This document shows, one piece after another, positions 47,667 to 58,299 of a DNA stretch of 64,000 bases (within the stretch, counting starts at the first letter, position 1; each line of letters starts with the position of its first letter). The translations under genes and the position numbers were made by a program. Below the pieces are notes generated by a model. The model was not told the origin of the DNA and searched no databases. It saw only the letters and a program-made list of their open reading frames with translations. Origin of the DNA: Streptomyces sp. LX-29 (GTDB lineage: Bacteria; Actinomycetota; Actinomycetes; Streptomycetales; Streptomycetaceae); assembly GCF_029541745.1 (NCBI RefSeq), contig NZ_CP089746.1, positions 2,046,001 to 2,110,000 of the forward strand, given 5' to 3'.

Positions 47667-49079
47667 TCAGCTGTCGAAGCCGAGTCCCGCCTTGTCCATC
47701 GCCTTCAGCCACAGGTTCCGCCGCCCGCCCCGCTGGTCGGCGCGGGTCATCGACCACTGGGTGATGCCGATGCCCGCCCAGCGCAGCGGCTCCGGCGGGA
47801 ACGGCAGCGGCTTCGTGCGGACCATCTCCAGCCGGGTGCGCTCGGTCTGCCGGCCGTCCAGCAGGTCGAGCATCACGTTGGCGCCGAAGCGGGTGGCGCC
47901 CACGCCGAGGCCGGTGTAGCCGAGGGCGTAGGCCACGCGCCCGCTGTGGGCCGTTCCGAAGAAGGCCGAGAAGCGGGAGCAGGTGTCGATCGCGCCGCCC
48001 CAGGCGTGGCTGAAGCGCACCCCTTCCAGCTGCGGGAAGCAGCGGAAGAAGTGTTCGGCCAGGGTCCGGTAGGTGTCCGGGTGGTAGTCGTACTCGGCGC
48101 GGACGCCGCCGCCGAAGCGGTAGACGATGTCGTAGCCGCCCCACAGGATGCGGCGGTCGGCGGTGATCCGGAAGTAGTGGAAGTGGTTGGCGTAGTCGCT
48201 GAGCCCCTGGCGGCGCTTCCAGCCGATGGCCGCGAGCTGCTCCTCGGTCAGCGGCTCGGTCATCAGCGCGTGGTCGTAGACGGGCACGACGTACGGGCGG
48301 ACGCGCCGCACCGGGGAGGGGAAGGCGTTGGTGCCCAGCGCGACGCGGCGGGCTCGGATGCGTCCGTAGGGGGTCCTGACGGTCGCTCCGGCGCCGGAGG
48401 TGACGGGGCGTCCGGCGCGGGTGTGCTCGTAGATCCGCACCCCCAGGTCCAGGCAGGCCCGCTTCAGGCCCCAGGCGAGCTTGGCGGGGTGCAGCATGGC
48501 CACGCCGTCGCGGTTCCAGAGCCCGGCGAGGAAGGTCGGCGAGTCGACCTCCGCGCGCAGCGCGTCGCGGTCCAGGAACTCGTGTCCGCCCAGGCCCAGC
48601 CGCTCGATGTCGGCGGCGGCCTCGCGGAGCTCCTCGACCTGGTGCGGCTCGGTGGCGATGTCGATCTCGCCGGTGCGCTCGAAGTCGCAGTCGACGGCGT
48701 AGCGGGTGAGGGTGTCCTGGATCTCGTCGAGGTTGGCGTGGCCGAGCCGCTCCAGCTCCTTGAGCTCGCCGGGCCAGCGGGACAGGCCGTTGCCCAGGCC
48801 GTGGGTGAGGGAGGCCGCGCAGAAGCCGCCGTTGCGACCGGAGGCGGCCCAGCCGACCTCCTCGCCCTCGACCAGGACGACGTCCCGGTCGGGGTCGCGC
48901 TCCTTGGCGAGCAGGGCGGTCCACAGACCGCTGTAGCCGCCGCCGACGACGAGCAGGTCACACTGCTCGTCGCCGACGAGGGCGGGCTGGGCCTTGGGCC
49001 GGCCGGGGTCGTCGAGCCAGTAGGGCCTGGGTTCAGCGTCGGAAAGGCTTCGGACAAAGTTCATGGCTGCTGAGGCCAT
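47667..49079 (-). CDS. FAD-dependent amine oxidase, PuuB/DAO family
   Basis: 470 residues. The FAD motif is CDLLVVGGGYSGLWTALLAKE, followed by the flavin-contact segment VGWAASGRNGGFCAASL of the D-amino-acid/gamma-glutamylputrescine oxidase family. VALGTNAFPSPVRR and GLGVGATRFGANVMLDLL are C-terminal FAD contacts. It probably oxidises an amine, perhaps putrescine or its gamma-glutamyl form, to an aldehyde; substrate inferred from the operon. AAGGAG lies 9 bases before the ATG and overlaps the potC stop region (potC ends 5 bp upstream). It is the last gene of the polyamine operon. Confidence 0.92.
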   Translation of the reverse strand: MASAAMNFVRSLSDAEPRPYWLDDPGRPKAQPALVGDEQCDLLVVGGGYSGLWTALLAKERDPDRDVVLVEGEEVGWAASGRNGGFCAASLTHGLGNGLSRWPGELKELERLGHANLDEIQDTLTRYAVDCDFERTGEIDIATEPHQVEELREAAADIERLGLGGHEFLDRDALRAEVDSPTFLAGLWNRDGVAMLHPAKLAWGLKRACLDLGVRIYEHTRAGRPVTSGAGATVRTPYGRIRARRVALGTNAFPSPVRRVRPYVVPVYDHALMTEPLTEEQLAAIGWKRRQGLSDYANHFHYFRITADRRILWGGYDIVYRFGGGVRAEYDYHPDTYRTLAEHFFRCFPQLEGVRFSHAWGGAIDTCSRFSAFFGTAHSGRVAYALGYTGLGVGATRFGANVMLDLLDGRQTERTRLEMVRTKPLPFPPEPLRWAGIGITQWSMTRADQRGGRRNLWLKAMDKAGLGFDS

Positions 49080-49084
49080 GATTC

Positions 49085-49918
49085 TCAGCTCCTTTTGCGG
49101 CGAGAGCCGGCCAGCTGGCCGACGAGTACGCACAGCACGGCGATCGCGAACATCGCGGTCCCGATCACGTTGATCTGGACCGGGGTGCCGCGCTGTGCCG
49201 ATCCCCACACGAACATGGGGAAGGTCACGGTGGATCCGGCGTTGAAGTTCGTGATGATGAAGTCGTCGAAGGAGAGCGCGAAGGACAGCAGCGCGCCGGC
49301 GGCGATGCCGGGGGCGGCGATGGGCAGGGTGACCCGCAGGAAGGTCTGCACCGGGCTGGCGTAGAGGTCCTGGGCGGCCTGCTCCAGCCGCGGGTCCATG
49401 CTCATCACGCGCGCCTTGACGGCGGTCACCACGAAGCTGAGGCAGAACATGATGTGCGCGATGAGGATGGTCCAGAAGCCGAAGTCGACGCCCATGTTGA
49501 GGAAGAGGGTGGCCAGCGAGGCGGCCATCACCACCTCGGGCATCGCCATCGGCAGGAAGATCAGGCTGCTGACGGCGGAGCGGGCCCGGAAGCGGTAGCG
49601 GGCCAGCGCGAAGGCGATCATCGTGCCGAGGACGGTGGCGCCGATGGTCGCCCATATGGCGATCTTCAGGCTGAGCGTGAGCGAGCCGCAGAGGCCGGCG
49701 ACCCCGCACGGGTCGGTCCAGGCGTCGGTGGAGAACCGCTGCCAGGCGTAGTTGAACCGGCCGTTGGGCTTGTTGAAGGAGAAGACCAGGACGACGAGGT
49801 TGGGGAGGAGCAGGTAGGCGAGGGTGGCCAGGCCCGCCAGCACCACGAGGTTGCGGCGCAGCCAGCTGCTGAGGGCGGTCAGCGGTCCCCTGCTCGCCGT
49901 GGGAGTCGTCGAGCTCAT
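49085..49918 (-). CDS. potC: Polyamine ABC transporter permease PotC
   Basis: 277 residues, six membrane segments. The inner-membrane component signature for coupling to the ATPase is in EQAAQDLYASPVQTFLRVTLP (E-A-A-x-D-L-G type, with the second G position occupied by Y). The ATG overlaps the potB stop by one base (TGATG). With PotB it forms the channel for putrescine/spermidine. Confidence 0.95.
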   Translation of the reverse strand: MSSTTPTASRGPLTALSSWLRRNLVVLAGLATLAYLLLPNLVVLVFSFNKPNGRFNYAWQRFSTDAWTDPCGVAGLCGSLTLSLKIAIWATIGATVLGTMIAFALARYRFRARSAVSSLIFLPMAMPEVVMAASLATLFLNMGVDFGFWTILIAHIMFCLSFVVTAVKARVMSMDPRLEQAAQDLYASPVQTFLRVTLPIAAPGIAAGALLSFALSFDDFIITNFNAGSTVTFPMFVWGSAQRGTPVQINVIGTAMFAIAVLCVLVGQLAGSRRKRS

Positions 49919-50847
49919 CAGACCAGGTCCTCCGTCCCGGACTTGCGGATGTAGACGGTGACCATCGCGAGGATCGCCGCCATGAGGATGAAGGACAGCG
50001 CGGCCGCCGTCGGGTAGTCCAGCACCCGCAGGAACTGCGACTGGATGACGTTGCCGACCATCTTCTGGTCGGCCGAGCCCAGCAGCTCGGCGTTGATGTA
50101 GTCGCCGGCGGCCGGGATGAAGGTGAGCAGGGTGCCGGCCACCACGCCGGGCATCGACAGCGGGAAGGTCACCTTGCGGAAGGTGGTGAAGGGCCGGGCG
50201 TACAGGTCCCCGGCGGCCTCGTGCAGCCGGCCGTCGATGCGCTCCAGCGAGGTGTAGAGCGGCAGGATCATGAAGGGCAGGAAGTTGTACGTCAGTCCGC
50301 AGACCACCGCCAGCGGCGTGGCCAGCACCCGCTCCCCCTCGGTGAGCCCGAGCCAGCTGGTCACGTCGAGCACGTGCAGCGAGTTGAGCACGGAGACGAC
50401 GGTGCCGCTGTCGGAGAGGATCGTCTTCCAGGCCAGGGTGCGGATGAGGAAGCTGGTGAAGAACGGGGCGATCACCAGGATCATCAGAACGTTTCGCCAG
50501 CGGCCCGCCTTGAAGGCGATCACATACGCCAGCGGGTAGCCGAGCAGCAGACAGCCGAGGGTGGCGGAGGCCGCGTAGAGCACCGAGCGGAGGAACTGCG
50601 GGTAGTACTCGGTCAGCGCGTCCCAGTAGGTCTGGACGTGCCAGGTGACCTTGAAGCCCTCCTCCAGCGAGCCGGTCTGGAGCGAGGTCGACGCCTGGTA
50701 GACGAGCGGGGCGGCGAAGAAGACCAGCAGCCACAGGATGCCCGGCAGCAGCAGCCAGTAGGGCACCAGGCGCTTGCGGGTGGCGGGCTTGCGCACCGTG
50801 AGGGGCGGCGTGTCGAGCGGTGGCGGCGCGTCGGTGGTCACGCTCAC
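49918..50847 (-). CDS. potB: Polyamine ABC transporter permease PotB
   Basis: 309 residues, six membrane segments (for example PYWLLLPGILWLLVFFAAPLV). The EAA loop reads LHEAAGDLYARPFTTFRKV, followed by PLSMPGVVAGTLLTFIPAAGD, a PotB hallmark. The GTG start overlaps the potA stop by four bases (GTGA). Spermidine/putrescine uptake. Confidence 0.95.
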   Translation of the reverse strand: MSVTTDAPPPLDTPPLTVRKPATRKRLVPYWLLLPGILWLLVFFAAPLVYQASTSLQTGSLEEGFKVTWHVQTYWDALTEYYPQFLRSVLYAASATLGCLLLGYPLAYVIAFKAGRWRNVLMILVIAPFFTSFLIRTLAWKTILSDSGTVVSVLNSLHVLDVTSWLGLTEGERVLATPLAVVCGLTYNFLPFMILPLYTSLERIDGRLHEAAGDLYARPFTTFRKVTFPLSMPGVVAGTLLTFIPAAGDYINAELLGSADQKMVGNVIQSQFLRVLDYPTAAALSFILMAAILAMVTVYIRKSGTEDLV

Positions 50848-51998
50848 GAGACCTCCTCGTCCACGTCCGTGCCGGCCTCGATGTCCTGGTCGGCGTCGAG
50901 GCCGAAGGTGTGCTGCGGGTTCCAGTGCAGGACGACCTCGGCGCCGGGTACGAGCCGCGGGTCCCGCTCGATGTTCTGCTCGTAGACCGAGAGCGCGGGG
51001 CAGGCCGGGCTGTCGATGACGTACTGGGTGGAGACGCCGATGAAGCTGGAGTCGCTGATCGTGCCGCGGACCTGGTTGCGCCCTTCGGCGATGGTGTCGG
51101 CGGCGTCCGCGTGGGTCAGCGAGATCTTCTCCGGGCGTACGCCGACAAGCACCTTGTCGCCGGTGCGGGCGGTGGTGGTGCAGCGCTCCGCCGGCAGTCG
51201 GAGGGTGGCGTCGGCGGCCCGTACCACCAGGTCGCCGCCGGACTTGTCGGTCACGGACGCGGCGATCAGGTTGGAGGTGCCCAGGAAGTTGGCGACGAAG
51301 GTGGTGCGCGGGTTCTCGTAGAGCTCGGCGGGGGCGCCCAGCTGCTCGACCCGGCCGCCGTTCATCACTGCGACGGTGTCGGCCATGGTCATGGCCTCTT
51401 CCTGGTCGTGGGTGACGTGGACGAAGGTGATGCCCACCTCGGTCTGGATGCGCTTGAGCTCCAGCTGCATCTGGCGGCGCAGCTTCAGGTCCAGGGCCCC
51501 CAGCGGCTCGTCCAGCAGCAGCACCCGCGGGTGGTTGATCAGCGCCCGGGCGACGGCGACGCGCTGCTGCTGGCCGCCGGAGAGCTGGTGCGGCTTGCGG
51601 CGCGCGAAGTCGCCGAGCTGGACCAGCTCCAGCATCTCCTGGACCTGCTTCTTCACCGACTTGATGCCGCGGCGGCGCAGCCCGAAGGCGACGTTCTCGT
51701 AGATGTCCAGGTGCGGGAAGAGCGCGTAGCTCTGGAAGACGGTGTTGACCGGGCGCTTGTACGGCGGCAGGGCGGTGACGTCCTCGCCCGCGAGCTCGAC
51801 CGTTCCGGTGCTGGGGTCCTCCAGGCCGGCGATCATGCGCAGCGTGGTGGTCTTGCCGCAGCCGGACGCGCCCAGCAGCGCGAAGAAGGAGCCGGCGGGG
51901 ATGGTCAGGTCGAGCGGGTGCACGGCGGTGAAGGAGCCGTAGGTCTTGCTGATCCCGGTGAGGCGGACATCGCCGCCGGAGGGGGCCGGTGGTGTCAT
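50844..51998 (-). CDS. potA: Polyamine ABC transporter ATPase PotA
   Basis: 384 residues. Walker [10 protein letters not shown], the Q-loop region, signature [15 protein letters not shown], Walker [13 protein letters not shown] and the switch His in [11 protein letters not shown] are all intact. The C-terminal ~130 residues are the TOBE regulatory domain. The ATG at 51998 follows GGAGAG by 9 bases; an in-frame ATG three codons earlier is too close to that site. It lies 29 bp after potD. Confidence 0.96.
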   Translation of the reverse strand: MTPPAPSGGDVRLTGISKTYGSFTAVHPLDLTIPAGSFFALLGASGCGKTTTLRMIAGLEDPSTGTVELAGEDVTALPPYKRPVNTVFQSYALFPHLDIYENVAFGLRRRGIKSVKKQVQEMLELVQLGDFARRKPHQLSGGQQQRVAVARALINHPRVLLLDEPLGALDLKLRRQMQLELKRIQTEVGITFVHVTHDQEEAMTMADTVAVMNGGRVEQLGAPAELYENPRTTFVANFLGTSNLIAASVTDKSGGDLVVRAADATLRLPAERCTTTARTGDKVLVGVRPEKISLTHADAADTIAEGRNQVRGTISDSSFIGVSTQYVIDSPACPALSVYEQNIERDPRLVPGAEVVLHWNPQHTFGLDADQDIEAGTDVDEEVS

Positions 51999-52027
51999 GA
52001 GTGGCATCTCTCCGTTGTCTGGCGTTG

Positions 52028-53278
52028 TCAGGCGCCGATGAGCTTCGCGAACTTGTCCTCGAACGCCGTCTCTTCCTTGCTGCTGAGCGAGCGGAAGGCG
52101 TGCGACGTGGCGGCCATCTCCCCGGTGGGAAGGATCAGCGGGTTCTCGGCCAGGTCCGGGTCGATTTTCGCAAGCTCGTCGCGGACCCCGTCCACCGGAC
52201 AGACATAGTTGATCCAGGCGGCGAGCCGGGCGGCGACCTTGGGCTCGTAGAAGTAGTCGATGAGCCGCTCGGCGTTCTTCTTGTGCCGGGCCCCGCTCGG
52301 CACCAGCAGGTTGTCGGTGGAGATCATGTAGCCGCTGTCCGGGATGGCGAACTTGATGGCGGGGTTGTCCGCCTGCAGCTGGATGAGGTCGCCGGCCCAG
52401 GCGACACAGGCAGCGATGTCGCCCTTGTCCAGGTCGTTGGTGTAGTCGTTGCCGGTGAAGCGGCGGATCTGGCCCCGGTCGACGGCCTTCTGGACGCGGG
52501 CGATGGCGGCGTCGAAGTCGTCGGCCGTGCAGCTCTCGGGTTTCCTGCCCATGTCGAGCAGGGTCAGCCCCATGGTGTCGCGCATCTCGGTGAGCATCGC
52601 GACCCGGCCCTTGAGCTCGGGGTCCTCCAGGAGCTGGGAGATCGAGTCGACCTTCTTCCCGCCGGTGGCCTTCTCGTTGTACGCGATGACGGCGGGGATG
52701 CCCGTCCACGTGTAGGAGTGGGCCCGGCCGGGGTCCCAGTCGGGGCTGCGGAACTGAGGCGAGAGGTTGGCGTAGGCGTGCGGCAGGTTGGCCGGGTCCA
52801 GTTGCTGCATCCAGCCCAGCCGGATCATCCGGCCGGCCATCCAGTCGGTGACGCAGATCAGGTCACGGCCGATGTCCTGCCCCGCCGCGAGCTGCGGCTT
52901 GATCTTCCCGAAGAACTCGACGTTGTCGTTGATGTCCTCGGTGTACTTGACCGCGATGCCGGTGCGGCGCTCGAACTCCTCCAGGGTCGGATAGTGCTTG
53001 TTGTCGTCGCTGACGTCGATGTACTGCGTCCAGTTGGAGAAGGAAAGCCGCTTCTCCCGGTCGGAGTGGTCGTCGGAGGGGTCGGCCCCGGTGCGGGTGG
53101 CGGCCGGGATGCCGCAGCCGCTCAGGGTGCCGAGCCCGCCGACGGCGAGGAGCCCGGCGCCACCGGCACGCATCAGCGAGCGCCGGGTCATCGCCATGCG
53201 GCCGCGGGTGAGGCTGCGCCGCATGGCGGCGATCTGGGGCGGGGACAGGCTCTCCGGCCCGTGCTGATCCTGCTCCAT
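52028..53278 (-). CDS. potD: Polyamine-binding lipoprotein PotD
   Basis: 416 residues. The signal region contains MTRRSLMRAGGAG, a twin-arginine type stretch, and the lipobox TLSGC (Cys at about residue 55), so it is an anchored substrate-binding protein. The mature part is a periplasmic-binding fold: LSFSNWTQYIDVSDDN, IDVSDDN/VKYTEDINDN and IGRDLICVTDWMAGR match PotD/PotF proteins. It captures spermidine or putrescine for PotABC. It lies 205 bp after the aldehyde dehydrogenase gene, with a small hairpin between. A second PotD-type gene lies at the right end of the window. Confidence 0.95.
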   Translation of the reverse strand: MEQDQHGPESLSPPQIAAMRRSLTRGRMAMTRRSLMRAGGAGLLAVGGLGTLSGCGIPAATRTGADPSDDHSDREKRLSFSNWTQYIDVSDDNKHYPTLEEFERRTGIAVKYTEDINDNVEFFGKIKPQLAAGQDIGRDLICVTDWMAGRMIRLGWMQQLDPANLPHAYANLSPQFRSPDWDPGRAHSYTWTGIPAVIAYNEKATGGKKVDSISQLLEDPELKGRVAMLTEMRDTMGLTLLDMGRKPESCTADDFDAAIARVQKAVDRGQIRRFTGNDYTNDLDKGDIAACVAWAGDLIQLQADNPAIKFAIPDSGYMISTDNLLVPSGARHKKNAERLIDYFYEPKVAARLAAWINYVCPVDGVRDELAKIDPDLAENPLILPTGEMAATSHAFRSLSSKEETAFEDKFAKLIGA

Positions 53279-53402
53279 GCTGTGCCCTCTCTGGGGTCGG
53301 GCCGGTGGTCAGCCGGTGGGGTGGTGTGGTGCCTGAGCGCTCCGCGGGAGGTTCGGTGATGGGCCGTCGGTCGTCTCGGGGCCCGTTGGGGCGGGCCGTG
53401 CC

Positions 53403-53422
53403 CACGCGGCGGGAGCCGCGTG
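53403..53422 (-). terminator. Hairpin between aminobutyraldehyde dehydrogenase and potD
   Basis: CACGCGGC-GGGA-GCCGCGTG, a perfect 8-bp stem with a 4-nt loop, lies 61 bp after the dehydrogenase stop. It could partly separate the enzyme gene from potD in expression level. Confidence 0.6.
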
Positions 53423-53483
53423 TCCCACCCGGCCCCGCGCCCCTTCGGGCCCCGCCGAACCGCGGCCGACGTCACCGAACTCC

Positions 53484-55019
<1,536 letters not shown>

Positions 55020-55108
55020 CACGCTCTCCTCCGCCGCGCCCCGTCCCTGAGGTGCCGGCGTAGCTCCAGCTCGAATTGAGTGCCGATCCTGACAGAGGGA
55101 ATCCCCTT

Positions 55109-55129
55109 CAACAAGTGATTCCGTTGTTG
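55109..55129. promoter_or_regulatory. Candidate operator of the polyamine operon
   Basis: CAACAA-N9-TTGTTG, a perfect inverted repeat, lies 90 bp upstream of the aminobutyraldehyde dehydrogenase start inside the most AT-rich 90 bp of the region. GGAATC and GATTCC overlap it as a second, nested inverted pair (55098-55122). The position suits a regulator controlling the operon; the binding protein is unknown. Confidence 0.4.
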
Positions 55130-55245
55130 CCTTTTGGTTACGCGACGAAATCTATCGAGGGGCCGATGATCGCGTCCGCCACTGTGCCGGGTCGCGAGGG
55201 AAAACCCGTTACGGAGTGTCAGTGGCGGATGCCAGACTCACCTGT

Positions 55246-55818
55246 ATGACGATCATCGACTCCACGGACGCCCTGCTGGAGCGGGTGCTCTCGGGCGAGC
55301 CCGTGAAGTACCTGCACTTCTGGGGCCACACCCCGCGCCGCGACGGCCGCGTGGGTGCGAGCTGCCTCAGCCAGTGGTGGCCGTCCCCGTTCACCGTCGA
55401 CGGCGTCTCCTACGCGACGGCGGAGCACTGGATGATGGCCGCCAAGGCGCGGCTCTTCGGGGACTCCGAGGCCGAGCGGCACGCCCTCGACGCCGCCAAC
55501 CCGGCCCTGGCGAAGAAGGCGGGGCGACTGGTGCGCGGCTTCGACGAGGCGGTGTGGCGGCGCGAGCGCTACGACATCGTGGTCGAGGGCAGCGTGCACA
55601 AGTTCCGGCACGACCCCGAGCTGCGCGCCTTCCTGCTCTCCACCGGCGACCGCGTCCTGGTCGAGGCCAGCCCGATGGACCGGATCTGGGGCATCGGGCT
55701 GGCCGCCGACGACGAGCGCGCGCACTCCCCCGAGCACTGGCGCGGGCTCAACCTGCTCGGCTTCGCCCTGATGGAGGCCCGCCGCCGGCTCGCGGCGGAG
55801 TCGGGCCCGGCGGCCTAG
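55246..55818 (+). CDS. NADAR family protein (YbiA-like)
   Basis: 190 residues. The NADAR (DUF1768) domain covers nearly all of it: LHFWGHTPRRDG, LSQWWPSPFTVDGVSYATAE with the HWMMAAKARLFGD helix, and the terminal MDRIWGIGLAADD...WRGLNLLGFALM. Family members cleave N-glycosidic bonds: YbiA acts on early riboflavin intermediates, and others remove ADP-ribose from guanine in DarT-type toxin systems. Which activity this one has is unknown, and no DarT-like toxin is adjacent. The ATG at 55246 is taken, but GTG at 55222 has the better ribosome site (GGAG, 5 bases) and would add eight residues. Confidence 0.92.
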   Translation: MTIIDSTDALLERVLSGEPVKYLHFWGHTPRRDGRVGASCLSQWWPSPFTVDGVSYATAEHWMMAAKARLFGDSEAERHALDAANPALAKKAGRLVRGFDEAVWRRERYDIVVEGSVHKFRHDPELRAFLLSTGDRVLVEASPMDRIWGIGLAADDERAHSPEHWRGLNLLGFALMEARRRLAAESGPAA

Positions 55819-55913
55819 GAGCTCGGGAAGAGTACGGGCCCGGGGCCTGGTCGGGGCCCAAGAGATCGACGGCGTCTGTCAGCAGGTCTGCCGGACAGGC
55901 GTCAGAAGGTCTG

Positions 55914-56387
55914 TCAGAAGACCGAGTCGATGGCCGCGCCCAGCGCGGCGAGGTAGATGAACGGGATGACCATGCCGACGATCCCGCAGACCAGACCGGC
56001 GGTCGCCGAGCCGGCGTTGCCGGCCTCACCGCGCTTGGCCTTGCCCTTGCCGACGGCACCGAAGATGATCGCCAGGATGCCGAGGATGACGGCGAAGACC
56101 CACAAGAAGTAGGTGATGCCGCAGACCAGGCCGATGATGCCGCACACCAGCGCGGCCGTGCCCATGCCGTTGCTCTGCTGCATCGGCATCACGGCGCCAC
56201 CGGGGTATCCCGGGTATCCGGGGTAGGGCCCGGCGGGCGGGGCGACGGGGTATCCGTGGCCAGGGGCGCCGGGGTACCCCTGGGGCGGGGCCGGCGGCTG
56301 CTGCGGGGCGGCGGCGTACGGGGTCTGGGGGTGGCCGCCTAAGGCGTTCGGGTCATAGCCGGGCTGGCTGGGAGTGTTGCTGGACAT
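55914..56387 (-). CDS. DUF4190 small membrane protein
   Basis: 157 residues; ATG at 56387 with GGAGGGG about 8 bases upstream. The N-terminal ~75 residues are Pro/Gly/Tyr-rich (PYPGYPGYPGG), and the rest is DUF4190: GTAALVCGIIGLVCGITYFL, VFAVILGILAIIFGAVGKGK and a third hydrophobic segment GLVCGIVGMVIPFIYLAAL. It is a small membrane protein of unknown role. It is convergent with the NADAR gene (95-bp gap). Confidence 0.9.
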   Translation of the reverse strand: MSSNTPSQPGYDPNALGGHPQTPYAAAPQQPPAPPQGYPGAPGHGYPVAPPAGPYPGYPGYPGGAVMPMQQSNGMGTAALVCGIIGLVCGITYFLWVFAVILGILAIIFGAVGKGKAKRGEAGNAGSATAGLVCGIVGMVIPFIYLAALGAAIDSVF

Positions 56388-56469
56388 GCGTGGTTTCCCC
56401 TCCATGTTTGCGTCGCGCAATGCTATGGGGTGAAGTCACCTTCAGTCAGCTCGACGGCACTCTCGGTTC

Positions 56470-56667
56470 CGGATGCCAGAACAGGCCCGGGATGAGATGC
56501 GGGGGAAGCGGGGACGCAGCCAGTGGTGGTCTTCCCCGTTGACCGTCGACGGGGTGCGGTATGCCACGGCGGAGCACCGGGTGACGCCCGGGGTCCTGAC
56601 CGGGGCCGGCCCCGGTCTGCGCGTTCGGCGCGGGCCGTCGGTGCCGTCGGTGCCGTCGGCGAGCTAG
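56470..56667 (+). pseudogene. NADAR gene remnant
   Basis: The translated stretch SQWWSSPLTVDGVRYATAEH (56518-56577) matches SQWWPSPFTVDGVSYATAEH of the intact gene at 55369, with about 80% DNA identity over 66 bp. The copy keeps CGGATGCCAGA at 56470 (also at 55226 in the intact gene), but only 37 bp instead of 132 bp separate the two blocks, so about 94 bp are missing. After the match the frame continues into unrelated sequence and stops at TAG (56665-56667), which overlaps the stop of the next gene. No NADAR C-terminus remains. Confidence 0.8.
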
Positions 56668-58178
56668 TACGGACGGTCAGCCCACGCTACCGAGCCGCCC
56701 GCCGACCTCTCCGAGCCGCGCTCGGACGCGTCCGAAGCGTCGAGAGACTCCACCCGCACCACGGTGGTGCGTGCGTAGGGGTCGTCGTCCTCGTCGTCCT
56801 CGGCCTCGATGTAGACGAACAGCATGATCAGGCTGGCGATCACGGCGCACGCGCCGAGGATGATCCCGGCCAGCGCCTGGCTGCCGTTGGTCGCCTGGCC
56901 CCGCGCCGCCTTGGCCCGGCCGAGCGTGCCGAAGACGATCGCCAGGATGCCGAGGATCGCGCCGAAGACCACGCTCACGAACAGCACGGCACCCACGATG
57001 CCCAGCACCAGGGCCGCCGTTCCGTGCCCGTTGTCCGGCGGGTACGGGCCGGTGCCCCAGCCCGGACCGTACGGAGAGCCGGGGTAGCCGTAGGGCGCCG
57101 GCGCGGCCGGATAGGCCGGGTGGTGCCCGTAACCGCCGTGTCCGTACCCCTGCTGCGGGAGGTATCCAGCCGGTCCAGGGCCGGGGCCGAGGCCGGGGTA
57201 TCCGTACGGCCCGGTCGGGTACGTGTTGGGGGCGCCGAGCCCCGTCGGGTAGGCGCTGGGGGTGCCGGGCCCGGTCGGCGCCTGCGGGGGTGGCGGGACG
57301 GGAGTGCCCCCGGTCGGTGGCGCACCCGGCACGGTCGGCATGCCGATCGTGCCCGGCGGCGGCCCGGCCACGGGGGCACCCCCCGGCGGCGGCACGGGAG
57401 GCACACCAGCCGCTCCCGGCCGCGCGGCGACCCCGGGGGCACCGCTACGGGCGGGCGGCACGAGAGGCGGGGCAGGCGCGGCCGCCGGCGGCGCCGGGGG
57501 CATGGCGGGCGGGGCGGCGGGCGGGGCGACCCCCACTGCCGCGGTCGGGGCGATCCCCGCCGCGGTCGGGGCCGTCGCCCGCTCCGGCCTCCCCGGCGCC
57601 TCGGACTTGCTCAGCGCCACCGGCCGTTCCGGCTCCGCCCACGGGTCCCGCTCGCGCCCCGCCCCGGAGGGGGAGGAAGGAGCGGCGGGGGACACGCGGC
57701 TCTCCGAGGAGCCCGCGTACGACGTCTCCTCGGCCTTCGCCGCCGTGGGGGTCGCCTCGGGCGCCGGTGCGGGAGAGGGCACCGAGCGAGCCGGACCGCC
57801 GACGGCGTCGGCCGTCGTCGCCGGTGCCGACGCCGCGGGCGCCGGGCCCCCGGACGGCTCCGGCTCCGGCGAGGCCCCCGCCGCCGAGTCCCCCTCGGCG
57901 GACGCCGCGACAGCGGGTCCCATGTCGGCGGAGTCCGCCGACATGGCGGCGGACGACGGCGAGCCCTCTGGCTGCGCGGCCGCCGAGGCCGGCGCCCCGG
58001 CGTCGACATCGGTCGACGGCGTGGGCGCGTCGGGCGAGGGTCGCGAGCCGGTCGCGTCGGAGGGTTGCGCCGTCTCCGGCGGGAAGCCCGGCGAAGGCTC
58101 GGCCGGCACGGTGGTATCCGCCCCCGGAGTCGACCGCTGCGGCTGCTGTGACGGTTGCTGCTCGGGCTGCTCGGCCAT
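56664..58178 (-). CDS. DUF4190 membrane protein with long Pro-rich N-terminus
   Basis: 504 residues. The first ~375 residues are Pro/Ala/Gly-rich and disordered, ending in GYG/YPG repeats. The C-terminal ~110 residues are DUF4190: GTAALVLGIVGAVLFVSVVF, AILGILAIVFGTLGRAKAAR and a third helix ending in a very acidic stretch EAEDDEDDD. It is a paralogue of the gene at 55914. It would sit in the membrane with a long disordered cytoplasmic or external arm; role unknown. It is divergent from the adenosine deaminase gene. Confidence 0.88.
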   Translation of the reverse strand: MAEQPEQQPSQQPQRSTPGADTTVPAEPSPGFPPETAQPSDATGSRPSPDAPTPSTDVDAGAPASAAAQPEGSPSSAAMSADSADMGPAVAASAEGDSAAGASPEPEPSGGPAPAASAPATTADAVGGPARSVPSPAPAPEATPTAAKAEETSYAGSSESRVSPAAPSSPSGAGRERDPWAEPERPVALSKSEAPGRPERATAPTAAGIAPTAAVGVAPPAAPPAMPPAPPAAAPAPPLVPPARSGAPGVAARPGAAGVPPVPPPGGAPVAGPPPGTIGMPTVPGAPPTGGTPVPPPPQAPTGPGTPSAYPTGLGAPNTYPTGPYGYPGLGPGPGPAGYLPQQGYGHGGYGHHPAYPAAPAPYGYPGSPYGPGWGTGPYPPDNGHGTAALVLGIVGAVLFVSVVFGAILGILAIVFGTLGRAKAARGQATNGSQALAGIILGACAVIASLIMLFVYIEAEDDEDDDPYARTTVVRVESLDASDASERGSERSAGGSVAWADRPY

Positions 58179-58299
58179 GGTTCTCCCCCACGCGATGCGG
58201 TGCCGGCCATGCTACGGCCTCCCTCTCACCGGGCGCCGCCGCCCATCTACGATGTTCGGAGCCCGCCGCACGCGGCGGCCCGTCTTCAGGAGGAATCCG

